Assembly: GCA_964511535.1 (NCBI GenBank) | Contig: CAZEFW010000153.1 | Location: 1 to 24,454, forward strand | DNA length: 24,454 nucleotides | Direction: 5' to 3' | From: CAZCFB01 sp964511535 | GTDB taxonomy: Bacteria; Myxococcota_A; Polyangia; GCA-2747355; CAZCFB01 | Made by a program: the position numbers and the translations under genes | In this document: positions 14,515 through 22,815 of the stretch, piece after piece | Position numbering within the stretch: the stretch's first letter is position 1 | How the letters are laid out: the number at the start of each line of letters is the position of its first letter | The notes under the pieces: model-generated | What the model was told of the DNA's origin: nothing | The model's input: the letters and a program-made list of their open reading frames with translations, nothing else | The model's database searches: none

Positions 14515-15894
14515 TCAGATGTCGATGCGGGCCCGCGGCTCGGCCACCGTGACCCGCGGCACCAGCGGGGCCAGGCGACCAGCGAGGGTCTCCACGGCGG
14601 CATCGTCGCCGTGTACCAGCACCACATGCGCCGGCGCCAGGCGCTTGACCGTGTCCACCAGCTGGCTGGCCCTGCTGTGAGCTGTGAACTGGAACCGCTG
14701 CACCGGGCAGGCCACCCGGACGGGGCCCACCTCGCCGCCCATGTCGATGATCTGATCCTGGCTCGCCTCGGCGAGGGCGTGGCCGGGGGTGGACGGGTCG
14801 ACGTACCCCACGAAGGCCACCCCGTTTCGAGGTTCGGCGGTGATGGCCCTCGTCATCAGGTGGGAGCTGGTGCCGTGGACCATCATCCCGCTGGTCAGGG
14901 CCAGCAGGCTGGGGCGGGCCAGCAGCTTCGGGTTGGCCAGCCGCTCGGGGTGGATCACCTTGTAGCCCGTCTCGCCCAGGCGCGGGTTCCGCTCCCCCCG
15001 CGGCGTCTCGCCGCCGGTGGCGTCGTAGATGCGGCAGATCGCGTGGGCCAACCCCGAAAGGTAGAGCGGCATATCGGGGATGTGCCGGGCAGCCTTGAGG
15101 CTGTGCAGCATCGCCACCAGCTCCTGGGCGCGGCCCATGGCGAAGATCGGCATCAGCACGGAACCTCCGCGGCCGCTCACGTCCCGGATGAACGAGGCAA
15201 GCGCTCGCCTGGCGTCCGCGAAGGCGCGGCGGTCTCGCGCCAGGTCCGGCTCGGGGTCGGCGCCGTGGGTGCTGTCCAGGATGAGCAGATCCAGCGGGCC
15301 CTCGGGGTAGTCCGCGCCACGGCAGATCTGCTGATCGTGGGCGCAGGTGTCGCCGGTGTAGAAGATCCTGCGCCCGCCATGCTCGATCAGGATGCCTGCG
15401 GCCCCCAGCAGGTGGCCCGAATTCAGGAAGGTGACCCGCGGTGGCTCGCCCGGGGCGCTGTCCAGGGTCATGGGGAGCCCCGCCGGGCGCACCTGGACCA
15501 CCTGCTCCACCCAGTCCACCTCGTCGTGACCGAACAGCGGCGCCTCATCGCCCTTGCGGCTGCGGGAGAGCGAGACTGCGTTGCGCAGCATGCGCAGGGC
15601 GAGCAGAGAGGTGGCCTCGGTCATGTACACCCGGGCGCGGTTGAAGGTCCGCAGGGCAACCGGGAGCGCGCCCACATGGTCCAGGTGGGCGTGGCTGATC
15701 AGGATGGCGTCCGCCTCGCTGCGCACCGCGAACAGGTCGGGCAGTCCGGCGGCTCCCCGGGCCCTGGGGTGCATGCCCGCGTCGAGCAGCAGGCCCACGC
15801 CGCCGAGATCGAGGTGGTAGCAGTTGGCGCCGATCTCTCGCCCCCCGCCGAGGATGGTCAGGGCACCTGGGCGCACCTTTCGGTGGGCGCTCAT
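14515..15894 (-). CDS. MBL-fold/beta-CASP nuclease (CPSF-like RNA-processing exonuclease family)
   Basis: The 459-residue protein has a complete metal site: H68-A-H70-L-D72-H73 in ISHAHLDHVGALP, SGHLLGAAG, FYTGDT, and late beta-CASP motifs LILDSTHG, VLMPIFAMGRAQEL, ALTSGMMVHGTSSHL, FQFTAHSRASQL and VVLVHGD. This is the arrangement of CPSF73-like RNA nucleases found in bacteria and archaea. It would hydrolyse RNA with two zinc ions in the cytosol; the native substrate is unknown. The ATG overlaps the stop of the FHIPEP gene by 4 bases (ATGA), an odd partner for a nuclease. It contrasts with the zinc-site-dead relative at 1522-2595. Confidence 0.92.
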   Translation of the reverse strand: MSAHRKVRPGALTILGGGREIGANCYHLDLGGVGLLLDAGMHPRARGAAGLPDLFAVRSEADAILISHAHLDHVGALPVALRTFNRARVYMTEATSLLALRMLRNAVSLSRSRKGDEAPLFGHDEVDWVEQVVQVRPAGLPMTLDSAPGEPPRVTFLNSGHLLGAAGILIEHGGRRIFYTGDTCAHDQQICRGADYPEGPLDLLILDSTHGADPEPDLARDRRAFADARRALASFIRDVSGRGGSVLMPIFAMGRAQELVAMLHSLKAARHIPDMPLYLSGLAHAICRIYDATGGETPRGERNPRLGETGYKVIHPERLANPKLLARPSLLALTSGMMVHGTSSHLMTRAITAEPRNGVAFVGYVDPSTPGHALAEASQDQIIDMGGEVGPVRVACPVQRFQFTAHSRASQLVDTVKRLAPAHVVLVHGDDAAVETLAGRLAPLVPRVTVAEPRARIDI

Positions 15895-17951
15895 GTCAGG
15901 TCCACCATGCCCAGCGTCTCCACTTCGAGGTCGGGGTTCAGCTCGGCGTAGCTCAGCACCGGCAGGTCGGGCAGCTCCGACTGCAGCAGGCGGCGCAGCG
16001 GCCGGCGCGCTGCCGGGCTTGTCACGATGACCGGGCCGGGGCCCTGGCCAGTAGCGGGCAGGGCGGCCCGGATGGCCTCGAGCAGGTCAGCGGTCAGCTC
16101 GTCGCCCAGGGGTGAGGCGGGCGGCGCTGCGTCCTCTTCAAGCAGGTCCTCCACCGCGGGGTTCAACTTCAGCACCCCGATGGTCCCCTCGGACGAGGCC
16201 AGCGGGTGGCAGATGGCGCGGCGGAGGGCAGGGCGCACCAGCTCGGTGAGCCCGGGCGGCGGCGGCGGATCGCCGGGCAAGGCTGCGACGGCCTCGAGGA
16301 TCTGCCCCAGCTCACGCACCGAGATCCCCTCCGCCAGCAGGTCCTGCAGCAGCCGGCTCAGATCCACCAGGGAGAGCCGCGCCGGGACCACCTCCCTCAC
16401 CAGGGCCGGGCTGGTCTGCTGCAACCCGTCGAGCAGCTCCCGGGTCTGCTGGATGCCCAGCAGGTCGGGCGCCCTGCGACGCAGCACGGTGGAGACATGC
16501 AGGGCCAACAGCGCGGGGGGCTCCAGGGGCTGAACTCCGGCTCGCTCCAGCGTCGCCCGGGCCTCGGAGGCGAGGACCCAGGCCGGCTCGGTGACCCCGG
16601 GGAGCTCTGCGCGCTCGGTGGGGGTGAGTCCCAGCGACTCCAGGGTGGCCCGCGGGCAGAGCGCCACCAGGGCGGCGGGGTTCACTGTGCCGTTGGCAGC
16701 CGGCACGCCGTGGACGAGCACACGAAAGCCTGTGGGCTGGATGTCCGCGGCTCCAGCGCGAACGGCCACGGGCGCCAGGGGCAGGCCCAGCTCTTGCCAG
16801 ATCAGTCGATCGGTCCAGGACAGCAGCTGCTCCAGCTGGCGGCCGGGCCGCGTGGCCGGATCCGCGCAGCGGGCCAGCTCGTCGCCCACCTCCAGGGTCA
16901 CAGGCGCGCGCGGGGGGCGCGCACTGGGCGTGGAGGCCGCGGCAACGACGGACCCGCGCCGCCGCTCCGAGCGCAGCAGCGCGAAGCCGAGGGCTGCCCC
17001 CGCCAGCGCGAGCAGGCCGAAGGGCAGGCCCGGGAGCCCCGGGACCAGGGCGAGCAAGGTGAGCAGACCCGCGGCCACCAGCAGGCTGCGCGGCTTGCCG
17101 AACAGCTGGGCGCCGAGCTGCTGGCCCAGGTGAAGCTCCTCGCCCTCCGAGGCCACCCGGGTGACCACGATGCCGGCGGCCAGCGAGATCATCAGGGCAG
17201 GGACCTGGCTCACGAGCCCGTCGCCGATGGTGAGCTGGGTGTAGATCCGCGCCGCTGCCCCGATCTCCATGCCCCGCATGGCCACGCCCACCAGCAAGCC
17301 GCCGCCGATGTCCACCAGCGTGATCAGGATGGCAGCGATGGCGTCGCCCTTGACGAACTTCATCGCCCCGTCCATGGCGCCGTACAGCTGGCACTCCCGC
17401 TCCAGGTTGGCCCGCCGGCGGTGAGCGTCGGCGCGATGGATGATGCCGGCGCGCACGTCAGCGTCGATGGCCAGCTGCTTGCCCGGCAGAGCGTCCAGGG
17501 TGAACCGCGCTGCCACCTCCGCGACGCGCTCGCTCCCCCGGGCGATGACCACGTACTGGATCAAGGTGATTATCAGGAACACCACAGCCCCCACCACCAG
17601 GCTGCCGCCCACCACGAACCCGCCGAAGGCCGAGATCACCTCGCCGGCGTCTGCTTGCAGCAGGATCAGGCGCGTGGACGAGACGTTGAGCCCCAGCCGA
17701 ACGAGGGTGGTGATCAGCAGCAGCGCCGGGAACGCAGAGAAGCCGCGACCACCCCCCGTGTGCAGCGAGACGAGCAGCACAAGCAGCGCCAGGGAGATGT
17801 TGCAGGTGATGAGGACATCCAGCAGAACGGTGGGGAGCGGCAAGATGAGCATGGCCACCACGCCCACCACCACCAGGGCGAGCAGCGCGTCCCCGTGGCG
17901 TGCCGGCTGGCCGGCAGGACCACCGGCGGTGACTAGATCGATCAGCTTCAT
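15891..17951 (-). CDS. FHIPEP-family export gate protein (SctV/FlhA-like)
   Basis: Inner-membrane export-gate component of type III secretion or flagellar systems. The 686-residue product has an N-terminal membrane half (about eight hydrophobic helices to residue 330) and a C-terminal cytosolic half of about 320 residues. The FHIPEP signature is intact: RVAEVAARFTLDALPGKQ then LAIDAD; the loop CQLYGAMDGAMKFVKGDA also matches and looks more like the injectisome SctV type than flagellar FlhA. The start MKLIDLVTAGG at 17951 fits the family; the 59 upstream open codons overlap the divergent gene. No other secretion or flagellar gene lies in the window, so whether it works in an injectisome, a flagellum or something else is open. 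Its stop overlaps the MBL nuclease start. Confidence 0.88.
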   Translation of the reverse strand: MKLIDLVTAGGPAGQPARHGDALLALVVVGVVAMLILPLPTVLLDVLITCNISLALLVLLVSLHTGGGRGFSAFPALLLITTLVRLGLNVSSTRLILLQADAGEVISAFGGFVVGGSLVVGAVVFLIITLIQYVVIARGSERVAEVAARFTLDALPGKQLAIDADVRAGIIHRADAHRRRANLERECQLYGAMDGAMKFVKGDAIAAILITLVDIGGGLLVGVAMRGMEIGAAARIYTQLTIGDGLVSQVPALMISLAAGIVVTRVASEGEELHLGQQLGAQLFGKPRSLLVAAGLLTLLALVPGLPGLPFGLLALAGAALGFALLRSERRRGSVVAAASTPSARPPRAPVTLEVGDELARCADPATRPGRQLEQLLSWTDRLIWQELGLPLAPVAVRAGAADIQPTGFRVLVHGVPAANGTVNPAALVALCPRATLESLGLTPTERAELPGVTEPAWVLASEARATLERAGVQPLEPPALLALHVSTVLRRRAPDLLGIQQTRELLDGLQQTSPALVREVVPARLSLVDLSRLLQDLLAEGISVRELGQILEAVAALPGDPPPPPGLTELVRPALRRAICHPLASSEGTIGVLKLNPAVEDLLEEDAAPPASPLGDELTADLLEAIRAALPATGQGPGPVIVTSPAARRPLRRLLQSELPDLPVLSYAELNPDLEVETLGMVDLT

Positions 17952-18060
17952 CCAGGCCCCCGTTTTCGCTCCCTGGCGAGAGCTATCGTCGACGGTAACA
18001 GCGCGCCTGTTCCCTCGCTTCCGGGATGGTATCATTCTCTCTTCTATCTTGGAATTCGCC

Positions 18061-19218
<1,158 letters not shown>

Positions 19219-19267
19219 GGAACAGAGAACAAAGAACAAGGAACAAGGAACAAGGAACAAGGAACAA
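19219..19267. repeat. Heptamer tandem repeat (A/G)GAACA(A/G), seven copies
   Basis: Units: GGAACAG, AGAACAA, AGAACAA, then four copies of GGAACAA (19240-19267), directly after the clpX-like stop codon and followed by more A residues. It is the cleanest of several period-7 arrays in spacers of this window, and its unit is close to the degenerate one at 12884-12925. Confidence 0.9.
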
Positions 19268-19289
19268 AAAAAGGGCCGGCTGCGCCGGC
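19266..19289 (-). terminator. Intrinsic-terminator-like hairpin, minus strand
   Basis: Read on the minus strand, the stem GCCGGC, loop GCA, stem GCCGGC (19275-19289) is followed by CC and seven T residues (19266-19272). That is a standard Rho-independent layout. The flanking genes both run on the plus strand, so it would stop only antisense transcription coming from the thiL side. Confidence 0.45.
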
Positions 19290-19303
19290 TCGGTGCGGCG
19301 CCC

Positions 19304-20314
19304 ATGACCATCTCTCTCAAGGACCTCGGCGAGGACGGCCTCATTCGCCTGCTCTCTTCTCGCTTCGGCGAGGGCCTGCCGCCGGGTGTCACTGGAATCG
19401 GTGATGACTGCGCTGTGATCCCGGGCGCGGGTGATGAGCGGTGGTTGGTGAGCACGGACCTGCTGGTGGAGGGCGTGCACTTCTTGCGTGAGTCCATCAC
19501 CCCCGGCGACCTGGGCCACCGCGCGCTGGCGGTGAACCTGAGCGACCTGGCTGCCATGGGCGCCGAGCCCCACAGCGCCTATGTGTCGCTGGCGCTGCCA
19601 GGTGAGCTGGACCTGCCCTGGGTGGAGGCCCTGCTCGACGGGATCCAGTGGCTCGCCCGGCAGAACGGCGCGCTGGTGCTCGGCGGGGACACCACCGGCT
19701 CCCGCGGACCGGTGGTGATCAACCTGGCGGTGGTGGGCCGGGCCGACGGAGCGCAGATCAAATATCGCCATGGCGCGCAGGCTGGCGACACCCTGTGCGT
19801 CACCGGCCCGCTGGGTGATTCGGCAGCCGGGCTGATCCTCCAGGGCCGCGCCGGCCTGGACGCTGACGAGGCGGCGCTGGTGCGGCGCCACCATCGGCCG
19901 ACGCCCCGGCTGGCCGAGGGGCGATGGCTCGCGGCGCAGGGGGGCGTGACCGCCATGATGGACCTGTCCGACGGGCTCACTCGCGACCTGCCGCGTCTGG
20001 CGGAGGCATCGAGCTGCGGGGCTCGTGTGGAGCTCAGCGAGCTGCCCATCTCCGGGGAGCTGGGGCAAGTGGCCAGCGCTCGCAGCTGGGACGCTTCGCG
20101 CATGGCGGCCACAGGGGGGGAGGACTACCAGCTGCTGTGCGCGGTACAGGCCGACGCGCTCCCCGCGCTGGAGCGGGACTTCGAGGCGGACTTCGGCCGT
20201 CCCCTGGCTGCCATCGGCCGGACGTTGGCCAGGGAGCAGGGTGTCAGCTACTGGGCGGGATCGGAGCGGGTGGAGCTGTCAGGCGAGGGGTTCGAGCACT
20301 TCGATCCGGAGTAG
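19304..20314 (+). CDS. thiL: Thiamine-monophosphate kinase ThiL
   Basis: Phosphorylates thiamine monophosphate with ATP to make thiamine diphosphate, in the cytosol. The 336-residue length is typical. The N-terminus LKDLGEDGLIRLL is typical, followed by VTGIGDDCAVI, STDLLVEGVHF, the metal-binding segment LAVNLSDLAAMGA, LVLGGDTTGS, GDTLCVTGPLG, MMDLSDGLTRDL and TGGEDYQLL, all hallmarks of the PurM/ThiL-type fold. The ATG at 19304 has no strong ribosome site, but it gives the usual family start. It follows the clpX-like gene after an 85-base spacer of heptamers and a hairpin. Other thi genes are not nearby, which is common for thiL. Confidence 0.95.
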   Translation: MTISLKDLGEDGLIRLLSSRFGEGLPPGVTGIGDDCAVIPGAGDERWLVSTDLLVEGVHFLRESITPGDLGHRALAVNLSDLAAMGAEPHSAYVSLALPGELDLPWVEALLDGIQWLARQNGALVLGGDTTGSRGPVVINLAVVGRADGAQIKYRHGAQAGDTLCVTGPLGDSAAGLILQGRAGLDADEAALVRRHHRPTPRLAEGRWLAAQGGVTAMMDLSDGLTRDLPRLAEASSCGARVELSELPISGELGQVASARSWDASRMAATGGEDYQLLCAVQADALPALERDFEADFGRPLAAIGRTLAREQGVSYWAGSERVELSGEGFEHFDPE

Positions 20315-20320
20315 GCCGCC

Positions 20321-20881
20321 TCAGGGGGCCTTGCACTTTCCGTTGTAGCGGACAGAGGTTCCGGTGGTGAAGGCCAGACAGTCGTTGTTGTAGCTCTTGC
20401 CATCGCAGCCACACACCGGCTTGTAGATCATGGGGCAGATGCCGCCGGGCTGTTTGGCGCAGGTGCCGGGCAAGGTGTTGCCGCAGTCCCCCAGCGGGAA
20501 CTTGCAGAAAAACCCTGAGCCGCAGGTGGCGTTTGTCCAGCACTGACCCGCGGCCAGGTCCGGCTTGGTCAGCCCCTTGTCACCCTGGGCCATGTCAGGA
20601 ACCGCCTGATCGGGGGTGGCCTGGTCGGGGGTGGCCTGGTCGGGGGCGCCCTGGTCCGGCGTGGCCTGGTCCGGCGAGGCCTGGTCGGGCCTGGCCGAAT
20701 CCGGCTTCGCCCCGTCCTTCTGGCCGCTCGTGTCAGCCAGGGCGCTGTCCTTCTGGCCCTGGTCAGGGAGCGCCGAGTCGATGGATGGATCTGTGGAGTC
20801 GTCCGAGCAACCAGACAGGGGCAGCAGCAGGGCGAGGACGGACAAACAGATCAGCCGTGCCAGCGTGATTTTCATTTTCAT
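20321..20881 (-). CDS. Lipoprotein with PDQ repeat linker and Kazal-like domain
   Basis: The 186-residue protein has a lipoprotein signal ending PLSGC (Cys25). An Asp-rich linker follows, with at least six PDQ-containing 5-residue repeats (SPDQA, TPDQA, TPDQG type, about residues 75-105). The Cys-rich C-terminal region has ten cysteines, and its end, CPMIYKPVCGCDGKSYNNDC, matches a Kazal-type protease inhibitor/follistatin-like fold. A cell-envelope location with an exposed disulfide-bonded domain is inferred; protease inhibition is possible but unproven. GGGGAGG precedes two in-frame ATGs: the one at 20881 is 3 bases from it and the one at 20875 is 9 bases away, so the latter may be the true start. 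It is convergent with thiL (6-base gap). Confidence 0.82.
   Translation of the reverse strand: MKMKITLARLICLSVLALLLPLSGCSDDSTDPSIDSALPDQGQKDSALADTSGQKDGAKPDSARPDQASPDQATPDQGAPDQATPDQATPDQAVPDMAQGDKGLTKPDLAAGQCWTNATCGSGFFCKFPLGDCGNTLPGTCAKQPGGICPMIYKPVCGCDGKSYNNDCLAFTTGTSVRYNGKCKAP
20603..20694. repeat. 15-bp tandem repeats encoding the PDQ linker
   Basis: Units close to GGCCTGGTCGGGGGT repeat about six times in the lipoprotein gene, each encoding five residues in frame. Variation between units (GGGGGT, CCGGCG and so on) keeps the reading frame, as expected for copy-number change in multiples of one unit. Confidence 0.75.
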
Positions 20882-20898
20882 ATTCCTCCCCGGGTTAA

Positions 20899-20904
20899 AT
20901 ATTA
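20899..20904 (-). promoter_or_regulatory. Possible -10 element of the Kazal-like lipoprotein gene
   Basis: TAATAT on the minus strand lies 17 bases before the ATG at 20881, within an AT-rich patch. No well-spaced -35 element is clear. It is a weak call based on composition and position. Confidence 0.2.
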
Positions 20905-21120
20905 CAGGGCGACGGTATTTGTAGCATGCAACATCCGGGTGAGCCAATCGGGCGTGGGACGGTTGGTTTGCCGTTTTTCAATGCCGAAATGCCGAGGCAC
21001 CTGTGCCTGCATCGCGTGAAATTAGTTGGAATTTTGGGCGAAATTCTGGCCGAAAGGGTTGAATATATTCTCAGATTTGATTTACTTAAACTTCAGAAAT
21101 CAATAACAAAAAGGCCGAAT

Positions 21121-22431
21121 ATGACCCTGGAAGAATCCAGCGAGAATGCGCCCGATCTGTCTCAAGATTCCAATGACGAACTGGGTGACAAGATCGCCGT
21201 CCTGTCAGCCCATATTCAGGCTGCGACTTGCCGGCTGCTGCTGCTGCTGGCGGAGATGGACCATCGTGAGGCGTGGGCCGACCTTGGGTTCGTTTCATGT
21301 GCCCACTGGCTCGCCTGGCGTACGAATGAGAAACCGGGCACGGCCCGCGAGAAGGTTCGCGTGGCTCGCAAGCTGGTGGACTGCCCGCTCGTTCAGGAGG
21401 CGTTCTCTCAGGGGCGCCTTTCGTATTCGAAGGTGCGAGCCATCACGCGCATCGTCACACCAGAAAATGAGAGCACCTTGTTGGGGTGGGCCCTGGACGG
21501 CACCACCTCTCAACTCGAGCGAATTATTCGTACCTACCGCAGGGCCATACCGGCCGAGCAGGAGCTGGCGGAGCGACAACATGATGAGCGGTACCTGAGC
21601 TATCACTTCGATGAGGACAATATGTTGGTTCTCAAGGGCCGGCTCCCACCCGAGGTGGGGGCGCTGCTGGTCAAGGCGCTTCAGGTGGCATCCGAAGAGC
21701 GATGCGACGACAGCGATGCAGAACCGGACCAGCGGCTGGCCGACGCCATGGGCGAAGTGGCCGGCGCGGCCCTGGACAGAGGATTGGCCGACCGGGCGGG
21801 CAAGGCGCGGCCGCGCAACTACCAGGTGATGGTCCACGTGGACCAAGATGTGTTGGAGGAATCGGATAGCCAAGGTCGCTGTGAAGTGGAAGGCGGCGTT
21901 GGCATCTCACCGGAAACGGCGAGGCGCCTGTGCTGCGACAGCCCGGTTCTGAAAATGCCAGTGCAAAAGTTCACCGGGGCGTTTCAGCTGGAACGTTCCA
22001 GCCGTCGCGCAAGCGCCCCGCTGGAGCGGGCAGTGAAAGTTCGGGACGAGGGCGTCTGCCAGTTTCCGGGGTGCGAAAGTAGGCGCTTCTTGCACATGCA
22101 CCATGTCAAACACTGGGCCAAAGGCGGTCCCACTGACCTGGATAACCTCGCGCTGTTGTGCAGCACCCGCCACCGGGCCGTGCATGAGGGTGGCTACAGC
22201 TTCAAGAAGACCGAAGAAGGTGAGCTTCGATTCCATTCGCCCGACGGACAGCGCCTGGAGGCATTGCCTCCACCTGTTGTTCTGCCGCCGCAACCCGTGC
22301 AGGCGCTACTGGACCTGAATGACGCTCTGGACATCGACGCCGAGACGGGAACGCCGACGTGGGACGGCATGGTGCCGGTGGATTACGGCATGGCGGTGGA
22401 CTGGTTGCTGGAGATTGACGCGAGTTCGTAG
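21121..22431 (+). CDS. DUF222 / HNH endonuclease (13E12-type) protein
   Basis: The 436-residue protein has an N-terminal helical DUF222-like region (about 30-270; ARKLVDCPLVQEAFSQGRLS, then YSKVRAITRIVTPENE) and a C-terminal HNH nuclease (about 310-360) with CQFPGC, FLHMHHVKHWAKGG, DLDNLALLC and HRAVHEGGY, giving two zinc-type Cys pairs and the His-His-Asn core. DNA cleavage is inferred from the HNH fold; the role of DUF222 proteins is not settled, and they often occur as repeated, mobile-looking copies. The start at 21121 (MTLEESSEN) is preferred because upstream in-frame sequence is AT-rich and unlike the family. The 5' flank has clearly lower GC than its neighbours, a sign of transfer. A structured spacer begins right after the stop. 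Confidence 0.85.
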   Translation: MTLEESSENAPDLSQDSNDELGDKIAVLSAHIQAATCRLLLLLAEMDHREAWADLGFVSCAHWLAWRTNEKPGTAREKVRVARKLVDCPLVQEAFSQGRLSYSKVRAITRIVTPENESTLLGWALDGTTSQLERIIRTYRRAIPAEQELAERQHDERYLSYHFDEDNMLVLKGRLPPEVGALLVKALQVASEERCDDSDAEPDQRLADAMGEVAGAALDRGLADRAGKARPRNYQVMVHVDQDVLEESDSQGRCEVEGGVGISPETARRLCCDSPVLKMPVQKFTGAFQLERSSRRASAPLERAVKVRDEGVCQFPGCESRRFLHMHHVKHWAKGGPTDLDNLALLCSTRHRAVHEGGYSFKKTEEGELRFHSPDGQRLEALPPPVVLPPQPVQALLDLNDALDIDAETGTPTWDGMVPVDYGMAVDWLLEIDASS

Positions 22432-22482
22432 GGCTGTAGACATGTGGACGGCCGCTTCGCGCCCGCCCACATGCCCACAGCC
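22432..22482. repeat. Inverted repeat directly after the HNH stop codon
   Basis: Arm GGCTGTAGACATGTGG (22432-22447) pairs with CCACATGCCCACAGCC (22467-22482) at 14 of 16 positions. The two mismatches are A-C on the plus strand and would be G-U pairs in a minus-strand RNA. The loop can form its own small stem (CGC/GCG). The arm starts at the first base after the stop codon. Confidence 0.7.
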
Positions 22483-22502
22483 GGGGCTGCGGTTTCTTTA
22501 TT
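22475..22502 (+). terminator. Possible intrinsic terminator of the HNH gene
   Basis: CC-A-CAGC, loop CGGG, GCTG-C-GG forms a stem with one mismatch (22477-22494), followed by the T-rich tract TTTCTTTATT. It competes for bases with the larger inverted repeat at 22432-22482. Confidence 0.4.
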
Positions 22503-22505
22503 CGT

Positions 22506-22772
22506 TTGTGGTTGGGGGCGTGGGTCGGGGCGCGTCGGTGGTGGCTCGGTTCGTTGTGCACGCTTGCTGTTGATGTTGTGGAAAGCCGGCTCCGCCGTCT
22601 CCCCACAGCCATCAACAGGCCCGGGCAACGGCGCGGCCTGGGCACGGCGCGAGGACGTCGCGCCCAGGCCCCAACCCACCCTCAGCCCTATTAGCCCCAC
22701 GCCAGCGTCGAAACGGGCACAACGAAAAAGCAGACCGCCAACGCCCCAACCCACGCACAACCCCAACCACAA
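22506..22772. repeat. Long imperfect inverted repeat enclosing two further hairpins
   Basis: TTGTGGTTGGGG (22506-22517) pairs with 22761-22772; CGTGGGTCGGGGCG (22519-22532) pairs with 22742-22755 with one mismatch; TTCGTTGTGC (22550-22559) pairs with 22717-22726. Inside lie a hairpin of 22568-22581 with 22603-22617 and one at 22635-22670. A further 10-base pair of arms, GTGCACGCTT (22556-22565) with 22791-22800, is an alternative fold. No coding frame here looks real. This fills the gene-free stretch 22432-22815. Confidence 0.6.
22635..22670. repeat. Strong GC-rich hairpin in the HNH-lysozyme spacer
   Basis: The inner stem GGCGCGA / TCGCGCC has a 5-base loop GGACG; the outer stem is GGCCTG / CAGGCC with a 5-base bulge on the left arm. 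It lies between the convergent HNH and lysozyme genes and could stop transcription or be part of a structured RNA. Confidence 0.6.
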
Positions 22773-22815
22773 GCCGCGACCGGGCGAGCGAAGCGTGCAC
22801 GGAGCGTGGGACGGA

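Noticed and set aside
16206..17936. 576-codon open frame on the plus strand opposite the export gate gene
   Set aside because: The composition (Gln/Gly/Arg/His-rich) is typical of antisense frames in high-GC DNA, and the opposite strand encodes an intact FHIPEP protein.
20603..20694. CRISPR-like repeats
   Set aside because: The units are contiguous 15-bp in-frame coding repeats with no unique spacers.
22432..22815. HEARO-type RNA next to an HNH gene
   Set aside because: HEARO RNAs go with IscB-type nucleases; this gene is DUF222-HNH with no RuvC motif, so the name does not apply.
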